This document shows positions 36,211 through 46,294 of a DNA stretch of 64,000 bases, piece after piece; positions within the stretch are counted from its first letter, which is position 1; each line of letters starts with the position of its first letter. The notes below the pieces were generated by a model. It was not told where the DNA came from. It made no database searches and was given only the letters and a program-made list of their open reading frames with translations. Made by a program: the position numbers and the translations under genes. This DNA is from Methanoculleus sediminis (GTDB lineage: Archaea > Halobacteriota > Methanomicrobia > Methanomicrobiales > Methanoculleaceae). The DNA is taken from contig NZ_JXOJ01000004.1 of the NCBI RefSeq assembly GCF_001017125.1, forward strand, positions 62,001 to 126,000, in the 5' to 3' direction.

Positions 36211-37392
36211 CTAATCTGCTACTTCTGATTTTTCTGATCGTAGGGATAACTGCACTTTTTGTCGTTGTCTGTAAATAATGTACACGATTGCAGCCCAGTT
36301 CAGTGCCTGGAATGTCAGCGGCAGCAGTATGTTTGAGTTTACCAGTTCACCGTAGTTAAGCCAGAATAAACTGAGCAAAGCGGTATCGACGATCATGAGG
36401 AGGGTAAGTTTTCCAAGTTCTTCGTTAGAGATGAACCAGTAAGCGAAGAATGGAAAGGCCCATAGAAAGTAGTGAGGATAAATGTTTTTATTGAGCATTA
36501 CAAACAAAGCCACAAACAATGCGATGCTTTCAAAAGTACAATCTGCGAAAAGACCGTATTTTTTAATGATTAGATATGCTGCTATGAGCAGAACTGCTTG
36601 AAGAGCGAATGGCAACGTAGTGGATTCTAGCGGGAGAACGTTATAAATGGAGAAAGAATCCGGATATTTTGAGCCGGTCAATACAAGATCCTGCAGTGTT
36701 GCCTGGACATCGAAGTACAGGTAGGGTGCTATGATGGCGGCACAGGTGCCTAGAAGGATGACACCATATACGAAGGTATTCTTCCAGGCTTTTCTTACTC
36801 CAAGGAAAGCCAGCATAGGGATTGCCGCCAAAAAGGGGAAGAATTTATACATCGCTCCAAAGCCGATGAAGAACGATGAGGCAACAAGTGAGTCATAGAG
36901 GAAGTAATGTATTCCGAGTATCATGAGGAAGATGGCAACCGAATCGAAAAGGCCCAGGACATCAGACGTGAGAACGGAGAGGGGCAGCAAGAGATATGCT
37001 AAGGCCATCTGCCTTCCGACAACTTCGCTTGATCGCTTTCCCATGTGATATAACGCCCACGTCAGCGCTGCATCACCGATAATGGCAGGGAGTTTTGCTA
37101 CAAGGATTGTGTCTCCAAGGGTCTTCAGGAGAAATGCCTGAAAATAGGCGTGTAATGGCGGATAAAAAAAGTCCGCATCTACATACAACAATTTTCCTTC
37201 GATAAGGCCGTGAGCACCAACCAGGTGGTCGGTAATGTCGCTGCCGTGATGCCCTGATACGACGGCAATGAGAAGACGAAGTAAGTATAAGGCGATACAT
37301 ACGGCGATAAACACCGTATAATCATTCCAAGATTTTGCAATGACGCTTTTCGTTTTTGTCAGTATGTTGCCTTCATAGTTCATTATAACCAT
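36211..37392 (-). CDS. Polyprenol-linked sugar transferase-like membrane protein (GT-C type)
   Basis: This is a 393-residue, low-GC integral membrane protein with about 9-11 helices. An early extracytoplasmic loop carries VGAHGLIEGKLLYVDADFFYPPLHAY, typical of GT-C mannosyltransferases that use dolichyl-phosphate sugars, and a later segment reads MYKFFPFLAAIPMLAF. It likely acts outside the cell on glycans or lipids. A minus-strand TATA (TTCTATATTT, near 37402-37411) lies about 20 bp upstream of ATG 37392, so a leaderless start at 37392 or 37383 is likely. It ends the glycan island. Confidence 0.7.
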   Translation of the reverse strand: MVIMNYEGNILTKTKSVIAKSWNDYTVFIAVCIALYLLRLLIAVVSGHHGSDITDHLVGAHGLIEGKLLYVDADFFYPPLHAYFQAFLLKTLGDTILVAKLPAIIGDAALTWALYHMGKRSSEVVGRQMALAYLLLPLSVLTSDVLGLFDSVAIFLMILGIHYFLYDSLVASSFFIGFGAMYKFFPFLAAIPMLAFLGVRKAWKNTFVYGVILLGTCAAIIAPYLYFDVQATLQDLVLTGSKYPDSFSIYNVLPLESTTLPFALQAVLLIAAYLIIKKYGLFADCTFESIALFVALFVMLNKNIYPHYFLWAFPFFAYWFISNEELGKLTLLMIVDTALLSLFWLNYGELVNSNILLPLTFQALNWAAIVYIIYRQRQKVQLSLRSEKSEVAD

Positions 37393-37662
37393 GCCCTGGT
37401 TCTGAAATATAGAATCTCTTGGCTGAAATCATTTCAAAATTATTCGAAAGCCAAGGATTTACCTCGATTTGAACAGAGTGTCTGCCGTTCTACCGAATAA
37501 CCTTCAAATGCAAATCCAATCGCGATTTGGCTATACTCTGGTTGCCACCTCATGGATGAGCCCCTGGAATAACGAGAACGCCCTTCTTCACATAATCTCA
37601 GGATGAAAGATAATATATATTGTTAATTTCCATTCGGAAACCGTCTTAAACTCCGGTAAGCT

Positions 37663-37971
37663 CTAAAGATTGTCTGATCGATCCAGGATTTGAGGCTCTC
37701 CTGCAGAAATGCCATGATCTCTTCGTTCTGTAACCGAGGACATGGCATGGTGCGAGTAGGCACCGAATACCTCGGAGCCGACCATGTAGTAGGGTGCGGA
37801 GGTGGTCTCCTCCCCGACCAGCCGGTAACACAACCCGTCAGGTAGCCCGGTCTCCCCGAAGATTACAACGAGAACGATAGCACGCCCAATCTTGGCGAAA
37901 TCGATATCTCCGCTGGCGGCAGGCGCCGGCGGGTCGGAATCGGCGCTGTCGAGGGGGTCGAACCTTGTCAC
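37663..37971 (-). CDS. Unidentified 102-residue ORF after a PEGA remnant
   Basis: The ORF begins at a GTG that overlaps the stop of the broken PEGA-domain reading frame. It has a Pro/Ala/Asp-rich start, a hydrophobic patch (IGRAIVLVVIFGETG), and no motif I know. It may be a frameshifted continuation of the same decayed surface protein rather than a live gene. The flanking DNA from 37393 to 37662 shows nothing recognisable. Confidence 0.25.
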   Translation of the reverse strand: MTRFDPLDSADSDPPAPAASGDIDFAKIGRAIVLVVIFGETGLPDGLCYRLVGEETTSAPYYMVGSEVFGAYSHHAMSSVTERRDHGISAGEPQILDRSDNL

Positions 37972-38140
37972 GGCACCTGTTTTCGAAGCTGTCCGCAGGC
38001 GTCATCGTTCAGGTCTTCTAGTTTCAGGGCCGTGTTCATGACGCTGGTCTGGCCCGAAACAACGGTGACGAACTCCGATGGGGAGTGAATCCCTCTTTCG
38101 TGATCGTAACATTGCGGACGCCAGACGTGACGCCGCTCTT
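37968..38140 (-). pseudogene. Frameshifted PEGA-domain surface protein remnant
   Basis: The minus strand encodes VRNVTITKEGFTPH in one frame and then FVTVVSGQTSVMNTALKLED in the next. Together these match the PEGA repeat pattern (VTITKEGY...VTVVSGQT...N..L) common in methanogen cell-surface proteins. A single frameshift near 38070 breaks it, and no N-terminal signal peptide is found. Confidence 0.5.
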
Positions 38141-38162
38141 CGCGAATTCATCGGAACAGGGT

Positions 38163-38231
38163 GCCGGGTTGTCCTACCCGGCGCCCGAGCCCGTTAAGGG
38201 CCTGTAACACGACTGGAAATGAGTGTGTTAC
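38163..38231 (-). terminator. Three consecutive hairpins downstream of top6A
   Basis: Stems are at 38163-38169/38176-38182 (GCCGGGT), 38189-38192/38198-38201 (GCCC) and 38204-38210/38225-38231 (GTAACAC). They lie 50-120 bp past the top6A stop codon on its strand, so they may end or protect the four-gene mRNA. No U tract is visible. Confidence 0.35.
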
Positions 38232-38283
38232 CCCCAGTGGCCCAAACCCCTTGTCCCCTGGCAGTAAATCTCCAACTCCCGGA

Positions 38284-39372
38284 TCAGATAATCCCCATCT
38301 CCGACAACCTCGTCGGCAGGTACTCCTTCGTCACGAAGTCGAGCCCCCGGCTCGCGAACGCCTGCTGTTCCGACTTCAGCTTCATCTCGAGCTGCAGGTT
38401 GATCTGGTTCCTCCAGTAGTCGGTTGCAAACCTCGGATCGGTCAGCTCCGCCTTTAAAGCACTGACGTCCTGCTCGGTGAGGTGGTCGGCCGGGAGGTTG
38501 TAGTCGGAGATGTCGGAGGGCTGCACCCCGATGAACTGCGCCTGGGGGGTCGCGAGAAGTTCCGACATATGCGCGCTCTTGATCGAGCCGTAGGCGACGC
38601 TCGCGAAGATCCGGTACGACCAGGGGTCGCCGTCGGTGAAGACGACCACCGGGAGGCCGAGCGAGTCGTTGAGCCTCCGCAGAACCCGCCGTGTCGACCG
38701 CGCCGGCTGCCCCTTGAGGTGAACCAGGATCGCCCCGTACTCCTCGTCGAACCCGTTTTCCATCAGACGGGCGTACATACCGCCGGTCTCGATGGCGATG
38801 ACGAACTTCGCGTCGTGGTCGATGAATTCGAGGTTGTCGACGTTGTTCGGGATGGGGTAGCCCGCCTCCCCGACATCCTCCTGGCAGTGCATCTCCTTGA
38901 CGCCGCGCCGGGTGGTCTCCCGGAGCCGCAGGGGGCCGAAGATCGAGGCGCCGTCCTCCTCCGGCCGGAGGTGGAAGGCCTCACGCTGCACCTCGGCGAT
39001 GATCTCGAGGTCCTCGATCAGGAGGTTGCTCTCGTCCTGGGCGGCGAACTTCGCCTTCTTCCAGCCTTCGGAGATGTAATACAACTCTCTCAAGGTCGAC
39101 GACCGGTTCTCCACAAGCTGCTGCTTCAAAAACCCGATGAGGTAAGCCATCTTCAGGAGATGGACCGCGCCTTTCTCGGTCGACGCCGCCCGGGTGCTCT
39201 CCCTCTCGCCGTACTTCCAGACTTCGCTTTCGTCGTCGTACGCGATGTTCCGCTTCGTCCGCGTCGGCAGCCGGATGAACGGCACGATGCCGTCCCGCAT
39301 CTGGTCGTACCAGGCATGGGCGATACCGACGAGCCGCTCTTTTGCCAGCGCATCCATCTCTTCCCTAGACAT
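38284..39372 (-). CDS. top6A: DNA topoisomerase VI subunit A
   Basis: This is the Spo11-like cleavage subunit of the archaeal type IIB topoisomerase. The CAP/winged-helix active site is seen in [13 protein letters not shown] (Tyr98-Tyr99). The Toprim domain is seen in [14 protein letters not shown] (metal glutamate) and [10 protein letters not shown] (DxD). It has 362 residues, a normal length. Its ATG lies 8 nt inside the top6B end, so A and B are translated together and form the A2B2 enzyme. Confidence 0.95.
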   Translation of the reverse strand: MSREEMDALAKERLVGIAHAWYDQMRDGIVPFIRLPTRTKRNIAYDDESEVWKYGERESTRAASTEKGAVHLLKMAYLIGFLKQQLVENRSSTLRELYYISEGWKKAKFAAQDESNLLIEDLEIIAEVQREAFHLRPEEDGASIFGPLRLRETTRRGVKEMHCQEDVGEAGYPIPNNVDNLEFIDHDAKFVIAIETGGMYARLMENGFDEEYGAILVHLKGQPARSTRRVLRRLNDSLGLPVVVFTDGDPWSYRIFASVAYGSIKSAHMSELLATPQAQFIGVQPSDISDYNLPADHLTEQDVSALKAELTDPRFATDYWRNQINLQLEMKLKSEQQAFASRGLDFVTKEYLPTRLSEMGII

Positions 39373-41167
39373 CGAGATCCACCACCACTTTCACGCCGTC
39401 CTCCACGCCGCGCAGATCGACCGAACCGTCGCCAGAACCCGTGTAGGCGATATGCCAGGCCTCACCGGCGTCGAGCGTGCGCCGCCAGACCTTGTTGTAT
39501 TCTCCGTCCATGTTGTCCACGAAGTCCGGCCGGGGCACCGCGTCCTCCGCCGCATCGCGGGAGAGGTTGTAGAGGACGAGGGTGACTTCCTTCGCGGTGT
39601 AGTTGTTCACGTCGATACGGACCTTCCCGTCGACCGTCCGCTTCTTCGCGACGACTTTCCTCATGATCTTCCCCTCGATCGGGGAGGTGTCGACGAGGGG
39701 GAGTTCCACGATCTCGCTCACCTTTGCGGCGATCTCGGGGATGACCGAGCATATCGCCCGGGCACGATCGTCCTGCTGCTTCTTTTTGTCCCGCCGGTAG
39801 AGATAGGTCTTGAGCTCCCGGCCGAGTTCCTGGAGGACGAGGACGACCTCCCGCTCGATCTCCGGGATGGACGCGACCGCGTCCTTGCTCTCGCTCGTGA
39901 AGGGAACGTTCGTGGACGCCACGTGAACCATGATCAGCACCGGCCCCATGGGAAGGCCCTGCTGCGAGAGGCCGTAACTCTTCCAGTTCACCTGGGAGGC
40001 ACAGCTCGTGATCGCGCAGGCCCCCTGCTGGTAGAGGAGCGGGACGCGGTTTGCGAACCGGAAGAGCTGGGCGGTGCCCTCGGGGGGGACCTTGCCGCCG
40101 TAGCCGATCGCCGCCTCGATGATGAACGAGTGCCCGCCGTAGACGGTGCTCGGGCGGGTGCGGGCCTTGATGAAGTCGAGCTGGATCTCCTTCTCGAGCC
40201 CCTTGCAGATCAGGTCTTCCCCGATGGGGGAGAGGCACTGCTGCGCCGGCGGGGCCGGGACCTTCACGGCCTGCATGGCGTCGAGGAGCCGTTTGAGTTC
40301 TTCCGACTCGAGTTTGTTCACCTTCCGGGTAGGTTTGAGGTTGGCAAGCGCGATCATCTCGTCCGCGGTCTTCTTCCCGACCTTGGAGAAACTGCCGATG
40401 AGGAACTCCTCGACGGTTCCGGTGTTCGCGGCGGCGATTCTCTTCAACGCCCCGAACTCGATCCCGTGCGGGTGGGGGAGGATGGGTTTCGGGCACGGCG
40501 GAACCTCGCCCGACACCCGCTCGAAGACAGTCATCTCGCCGTCGATATCGGCCGTTATCCGGGCGTGCGGGTTGACGATCGCCGTCAGGCGGAGGTAGTC
40601 CACCAGCCGCTTCTTCGCGGCAAGGCTGCTCTTGAACTGGATCTCGATCCGTGTCCCGTGCGTCCGATCCCAGTCGATCTCCTCGTGGCTGACGATCTCC
40701 GGCTCGTTGGTCTCGGTCCGGATCAGCAGCTCGAACCGATGGGCTCTCGCCTTCGCCCCCGTCCGGGAGACGACCTGCGTCGGGATGCCGGTGGTGAGCT
40801 GCGCGTACAGCACCGCCGCCGATATCCCGATACCCTGCTGCCCGCGGCTCTGCCGGATCTGGTGGAACCGGGAGCCGTAGAGGAGTTTCCCGAAGACCAG
40901 CGGGACGTTCTCCGGCACGATGCCGGGGCCGTTGTCCTCGACCGTTATCCGGTAGACCTCGGCGTCGACCTTTTTGATGCCGACGAAGATGTCGGGGAGC
41001 ACCTCCGCTTCCTCGCAGGCGTCGAGCGCGTTGTCCACCGCTTCCTTGATGGTGGTGATGATGCCTCGCGTCGGAGAATCGAAACCGAGCAGATGCTTGT
41101 TCTTCTCGAAGAACTCCGCGACGCTGATGCTCCGCTGCTGCTTCGCCAGGTCTTCAGCAAGCACCAT
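39365..41167 (-). CDS. top6B: DNA topoisomerase VI subunit B
   Basis: This is the ATPase subunit with GHKL fold. Motifs seen are [12 protein letters not shown] (N-box), [12 protein letters not shown] (G1), [22 protein letters not shown] (ATP lid and G2), followed by the helix-two-turn-helix and transducer domains. It has 600 residues. It overlaps hisS upstream by 14 nt and top6A downstream by 8 nt, so the hisS-top6B-top6A run is tightly coupled. Confidence 0.95.
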   Translation of the reverse strand: MVLAEDLAKQQRSISVAEFFEKNKHLLGFDSPTRGIITTIKEAVDNALDACEEAEVLPDIFVGIKKVDAEVYRITVEDNGPGIVPENVPLVFGKLLYGSRFHQIRQSRGQQGIGISAAVLYAQLTTGIPTQVVSRTGAKARAHRFELLIRTETNEPEIVSHEEIDWDRTHGTRIEIQFKSSLAAKKRLVDYLRLTAIVNPHARITADIDGEMTVFERVSGEVPPCPKPILPHPHGIEFGALKRIAAANTGTVEEFLIGSFSKVGKKTADEMIALANLKPTRKVNKLESEELKRLLDAMQAVKVPAPPAQQCLSPIGEDLICKGLEKEIQLDFIKARTRPSTVYGGHSFIIEAAIGYGGKVPPEGTAQLFRFANRVPLLYQQGACAITSCASQVNWKSYGLSQQGLPMGPVLIMVHVASTNVPFTSESKDAVASIPEIEREVVLVLQELGRELKTYLYRRDKKKQQDDRARAICSVIPEIAAKVSEIVELPLVDTSPIEGKIMRKVVAKKRTVDGKVRIDVNNYTAKEVTLVLYNLSRDAAEDAVPRPDFVDNMDGEYNKVWRRTLDAGEAWHIAYTGSGDGSVDLRGVEDGVKVVVDLDV

Positions 41168-42386
41168 GCCGCGCCACCTCGGCGATGGCCTCCTCGAGGC
41201 TCCTCTCCTGCTGCTCGCCGGAGTGGAGGTTCTTGAGGGTCACCGTGCCTGCCTCGACCTCGCGTTTCCCGAGAACCGCGGCGAAGTCAGCGGTCTTTGC
41301 GGCGTGGGAGAGCTGGGCGCCCATCCCCCGCTGCATCAGGTCGGCCTCGGCCCGGATCCCCGCCGCCCGGAACGCCCGGGCGACCTCGAGCGCCCGCGCC
41401 CGTCCTTCCGGCGTGCTGACGACGCCGACGACGGGTTCGTGCGCGAGTTCGAACTCCCCGATCGAGACCGCGACTCGATCAAAGCCGATGGCAAACCCGC
41501 AGGATGCGACGTCGTCGCCGCCGAAGAGGTGGGCGAGCCGGTAGGTGCCGCCGCCGAGGATCTGGTTCTCCGCGCCGAGGTTCTTCGCGAACCCCTCAAA
41601 GACCATCCCGGTGTAGTAGTCGAGCCCCCGGGCGATCCCGAAGTCGGGCCGGTAGTCGATATTCAGAGAATCAAGAAGCGCAAACGTCTCCTCGATCCGC
41701 GCGCGCTCCGGGACGTCGCCGGCGACCTCGAAGACCTCGGAGACGGTGCGGCACTCACCGAGCGCCGCGAGGGGTTCGGCAAGATGGGTGAGGTTCTTCT
41801 CGACCAGCGCCGCTTCGAGCCCGTTAGGGTCGTGCTTGTCGAGGTACGCCATGATCGCCCGCTGGTCGCCGGGCTCGAGGGCGGAGAGGAGATGCTTCAT
41901 CGGCGCGAGGTGGCCGACGTGGAGATCGAAGGTGACGCCGGTCGACCGGAGGGTATCGTCAGCGAGCATGATCACCTCGGCGTCGGCGCTCGCCGTGTCC
42001 GCGCCGATCAGCTCGACGCCGAACTGCCAGAACTGCCGGTAACGGCCTTTCTGGGGGCGTTCGTAGCGGAAACAGTCGGCAAAGTAGCACCAGCGGAGGG
42101 GTTTCGGGAGCACCTTGCCCTCGTTGACGTACATCCGGAGCACCGCCGCGGTCACCTCCGGCCGGAGCGTCATCTTTCTCCCGCCCTTGTCCTCGAAGAC
42201 GTACATCTCCTGGATGATCCCTTCGCCGGACTTCATCGTGAAGAGTTCGAGGTGTTCGAAGTCGGGGGTGCAGACCTCCCGGTATCCCCACCGGCGGGCC
42301 GCCTCCCGCATCCGCCGCTCGATCAGCCGCCGCCGTTCCATCTCGTCGGGTAAAAAGTCCCGTGTTCCCCGTGGTTTCTGAAGCAT
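41154..42386 (-). CDS. hisS: Histidyl-tRNA synthetase
   Basis: This class II aminoacyl-tRNA synthetase has 410 residues. Motif 2 is seen in WCYFADCFRYERPQKGRYRQF. The histidine-specific segments are IARGLDYYTGMVFEG and, as motif 3, ASCGFAIGFDRV, followed by an anticodon-binding domain (VVGVVSTPEGRARALEVARA). ATG 42386 has GGAG 8 nt upstream and gives the expected MLQKPRGTRDFLP start; an in-frame start at 42446 is rejected. It is cotranscribed with topoisomerase VI. Confidence 0.95.
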   Translation of the reverse strand: MLQKPRGTRDFLPDEMERRRLIERRMREAARRWGYREVCTPDFEHLELFTMKSGEGIIQEMYVFEDKGGRKMTLRPEVTAAVLRMYVNEGKVLPKPLRWCYFADCFRYERPQKGRYRQFWQFGVELIGADTASADAEVIMLADDTLRSTGVTFDLHVGHLAPMKHLLSALEPGDQRAIMAYLDKHDPNGLEAALVEKNLTHLAEPLAALGECRTVSEVFEVAGDVPERARIEETFALLDSLNIDYRPDFGIARGLDYYTGMVFEGFAKNLGAENQILGGGTYRLAHLFGGDDVASCGFAIGFDRVAVSIGEFELAHEPVVGVVSTPEGRARALEVARAFRAAGIRAEADLMQRGMGAQLSHAAKTADFAAVLGKREVEAGTVTLKNLHSGEQQERSLEEAIAEVARHGAC

Positions 42387-42402
42387 TCGGTATTCTCCTG
42401 AA

Positions 42403-42735
42403 TTAAAGTCTCTTGCGCGAACCCTTATCTTTTGTGCGCTCCGCACTGCCGAAGAACCGCTCGCGGGCGCCCTCGCCGTGCCAGACGTTCTCCCTCTCGA
42501 CCCGTCCCTGGAGGTAGAGAGCCAGGAGAACCAGCCCGAGGCCGAGGTACTCCCACGCTTCGGCGTATGCGGTCACGAAGAAGCCCAGCAGGGCGAGCGC
42601 CGTGAAGGGAACCCCGAGGTACGCCGCCTTCCGGTATCCGGAGAGACCTGTACGGGAGAATATCCGCAGGTCCCGGAGCCAGAGGAAAGCGGTGACGGCA
42701 ACGCCGAAGCCTGCGACGTAGGCAAGATAGGACAT
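42403..42735 (-). CDS. Small membrane protein upstream of hisS
   Basis: This 110-residue protein has an N-terminal helix (YLAYVAGFGVAVTAFLWL) and two more hydrophobic stretches (YLGVPFTALALLGFFVT and YLGLGLVLLALYLQG). A basic tail ends KDKGSRKRL. It is of unknown function but begins the transcript that continues with hisS after 16 nt. A TATA element about 15 bp upstream suggests a leaderless start. Confidence 0.6.
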   Translation of the reverse strand: MSYLAYVAGFGVAVTAFLWLRDLRIFSRTGLSGYRKAAYLGVPFTALALLGFFVTAYAEAWEYLGLGLVLLALYLQGRVERENVWHGEGARERFFGSAERTKDKGSRKRL

Positions 42736-42743
42736 GAGATGAA

Positions 42744-42757
42744 GTAATATTATACTT
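42744..42757. promoter_or_regulatory. Near-palindromic TATA element between divergent operons
   Basis: The sequence AATATTATACTT is nearly symmetrical. It lies 15-25 bp upstream of the minus-strand membrane protein and 26-39 bp upstream of larB on the plus strand, so one element may serve both directions. Confidence 0.35.
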
Positions 42758-42782
42758 CCACCCCTATTTTTGTTATCGAACT

Positions 42783-44059
<1,277 letters not shown>

Positions 44060-44103
44060 CGGGCGGAACCCTGATGGGTACGCCCGCCCTAATCAGATGA
44101 ATC

Positions 44104-45393
44104 ATGTTCAAGCAACTGCGAGACCTCTTCCGGCGAGCCGAACCGGAGGAAGAGAGCCTGAAATTCTCGTTCGACGGCCTTCCTGCGTGGCTCGACGCCC
44201 GTGAAGAGGAGATCGGGCACGAACTTTCCGGTGCGACGGCTCCATCGCGTGAGGCGATCCGCGGCACCCTCGAGCGCCTCCGCGAGGCGGTCGCCCGGAT
44301 GGAGACGGCCGAAGGCGACGGGGAGGTTCACCCCCGGCTCCGCGACATCTCGAGAAAAGCGCTTCCGGGATTCACGAAGTCTACAGCGCAGATCCTTTCC
44401 CGCGAGCCAACCGGTGACCCCGAGACGTTCTACGCGACCGCCGCCGAGATCCTGAAGGGATCGCTCAAGGCGCTGAAAGGACAGGGGAAGTACCTCTCCT
44501 CCGTCTATCCGGACGAGATGAAGGAGGTGCGGGCAGCCGTCAAAGATCTGGGGCGGGAGGTCAATACGATGAACGAGCCCCTCGCCCGGGCGCGTGACGG
44601 CCGCCGGCAGGTGGAGGACGTGCGGGAGTCGCATGCAACCCTTTCCCGGATCCGCGAGGAGTATGCCGCCGCCGACGGTCAGGTGCGGGAATACGGGGCT
44701 GCGCTCGCGGAGGCGGAGAGCGCGATCCACAGGGCGGAAGAGGAACTTGCCGCCCTCAAACAGCGCCCGGACTATGCCCGCAAGCTGGAGCTCGAGGAGA
44801 AGATCCGGGCATTCGATGCCACGGACGAGGAGGCCGGACGGGAGATGGCGACTCTCCGGACCACCGCCGTCCATGTCTTGCGGAAGGCCGGGAAGGTGGC
44901 CGAAAAGACGGGGGATAGTACGGCTGCCGCGTCAATCGACCGTGCGCTCGACGCGTATACGGATGACGGAAAAGACCCCGTCGGCCCTACTGAAGAGGCG
45001 ATGCCGGCCGTTCTCGCCATGATCCGGCGGGAGGAACTCCCTCTCAAGAACCAGGACGAAGTCCGCCTCTTCTCCGACGCCGAAACCCTGCCTGCCGCGA
45101 TGAAGCAGGCGCTGGAGAAGCAGCGGGACGTCCGGGTGAAGCGGGCGGCAGAGCAGCAGACCCTGGCCGCGCTCCCGGTGGTTGTCGAGGAGCAGCGTCT
45201 TGCGACCGCGCTCCCGGGGCTGCGCCGGGAGGCCGAGGCAAAGGCCGCCGCGAAGGCCCGGGCGGAGAGCCAGCGGGAGATGCTGCAGGTTTCGTATGCT
45301 GCCGAAAGCGAGGATCTCCGGTCGCGCACGGCTGCTCTCGCCGGCCGGGATGCGGAGGTAGACATACCCGATCTTGTGCCTCCGCCCTCATAA
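44104..45393 (+). CDS. Large coiled-coil protein of unknown function
   Basis: This 429-residue cytoplasmic protein has no signal peptide. It is rich in Glu, Arg, Ala and Lys, with heptad-like stretches about residues 140-245 and 340-415 (for example AAADGQVREYGAALAEAESA). I recognise no catalytic motif. It is followed by a membrane protein and a MATE transporter in the same direction. It may be a structural or SMC-like accessory protein; no ATPase domain is present. Confidence 0.65.
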   Translation: MFKQLRDLFRRAEPEEESLKFSFDGLPAWLDAREEEIGHELSGATAPSREAIRGTLERLREAVARMETAEGDGEVHPRLRDISRKALPGFTKSTAQILSREPTGDPETFYATAAEILKGSLKALKGQGKYLSSVYPDEMKEVRAAVKDLGREVNTMNEPLARARDGRRQVEDVRESHATLSRIREEYAAADGQVREYGAALAEAESAIHRAEEELAALKQRPDYARKLELEEKIRAFDATDEEAGREMATLRTTAVHVLRKAGKVAEKTGDSTAAASIDRALDAYTDDGKDPVGPTEEAMPAVLAMIRREELPLKNQDEVRLFSDAETLPAAMKQALEKQRDVRVKRAAEQQTLAALPVVVEEQRLATALPGLRREAEAKAAAKARAESQREMLQVSYAAESEDLRSRTAALAGRDAEVDIPDLVPPPS

Positions 45394-45457
45394 CCCGGAG
45401 GGCCCGAAGGGAAACCCTGTTTACCCTCTGCAGATAATTATGTTACAAGGACGGTCG

Positions 45458-46294
45458 ATGACGAATACCACCACAACACCCGGAACAGAGTCACGCCTCT
45501 GGATAGCGGTTCCTGCGGTCTCGTTTCTGGGAATCGGGATCGAGCTGCTGCTCGCATCAACCGGCTTTCCCTATGCCATCTGGGCAGGCGTCGCAGGATG
45601 CGTGATCGCCTCGTGCATCCTCTGCTACCAGGCCTACCAAAAACCCCGGCGGGATCTCGTCTCGCTCTTCACGCCGCTCTTCGCGTTTCTCATCCTGGTC
45701 ATACCAAATGAGATCAGTTCGGGCGGCGTAATCGTGCAGACGATCTTCGCGGCAACGATCACCTTCCTTGCAATCCGGGTAGAAAAAGTGTTTAACGCGC
45801 CGAAACTACAGGAGAAGACAATGAAGCAGATGTTAAACGAATATATCGGCAGGATTGAGCCGCTCCTCGCCGTTATCGACGAGGAGGCCGGCCATCTGGT
45901 CGCACAGTCCCTGCTGACGTATAAGTTCGGGCTTTATGCGAACGCAATGGAGAAGAGCACGGAGGCGCTTGCCCGGCTCGATGCGATCACCCCGCGCCCC
46001 CAAACCCTGGAGCGCGCGCTCCTGATCCTCCGGGAGCGTGCCGGCGGCTTCGCCGAGTCCCGGGTGACGACGAACCCGGAGCATGTCTTCAAGGAGGGGG
46101 ACTACGACAATCTCGCCATCCGTCTCGCAAAGGACCAGATCGAAGACCCGACCGTGCTCGACCTCGACAACGCACTGATCCTGCTCTATGCCGTCGGGAT
46201 CGAGACCTCCCCCGAGGACGAGCAGGCGCTGGAGGAACACCAGCGGTTCATCGTCCAGATCCTGGAATCGTATAAAGAAAAACTGACTGCATGA
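45458..46294 (+). CDS. Membrane protein with cytosolic C-terminal domain
   Basis: This protein of about 278 residues has four hydrophobic helices in its first 120 residues (for example WIAVPAVSFLGIGIELLLAS and LFTPLFAFLILVIPNEI). A soluble acidic helical domain of about 160 residues follows. The family is not recognised. ATG 45458 has AGGA 6 nt upstream and is preferred over ATG 45440. Its stop overlaps the MATE start as ATGA, so the two are translated together and may form a functional unit. Confidence 0.6.
   Translation: MTNTTTTPGTESRLWIAVPAVSFLGIGIELLLASTGFPYAIWAGVAGCVIASCILCYQAYQKPRRDLVSLFTPLFAFLILVIPNEISSGGVIVQTIFAATITFLAIRVEKVFNAPKLQEKTMKQMLNEYIGRIEPLLAVIDEEAGHLVAQSLLTYKFGLYANAMEKSTEALARLDAITPRPQTLERALLILRERAGGFAESRVTTNPEHVFKEGDYDNLAIRLAKDQIEDPTVLDLDNALILLYAVGIETSPEDEQALEEHQRFIVQILESYKEKLTA

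Noticed and set aside
39194-41236. 680-residue plus-strand open frame opposite top6B/top6A
   Set aside because: It mirrors the minus-strand topoisomerase genes; high GC makes long antisense frames, and no family motif is seen.
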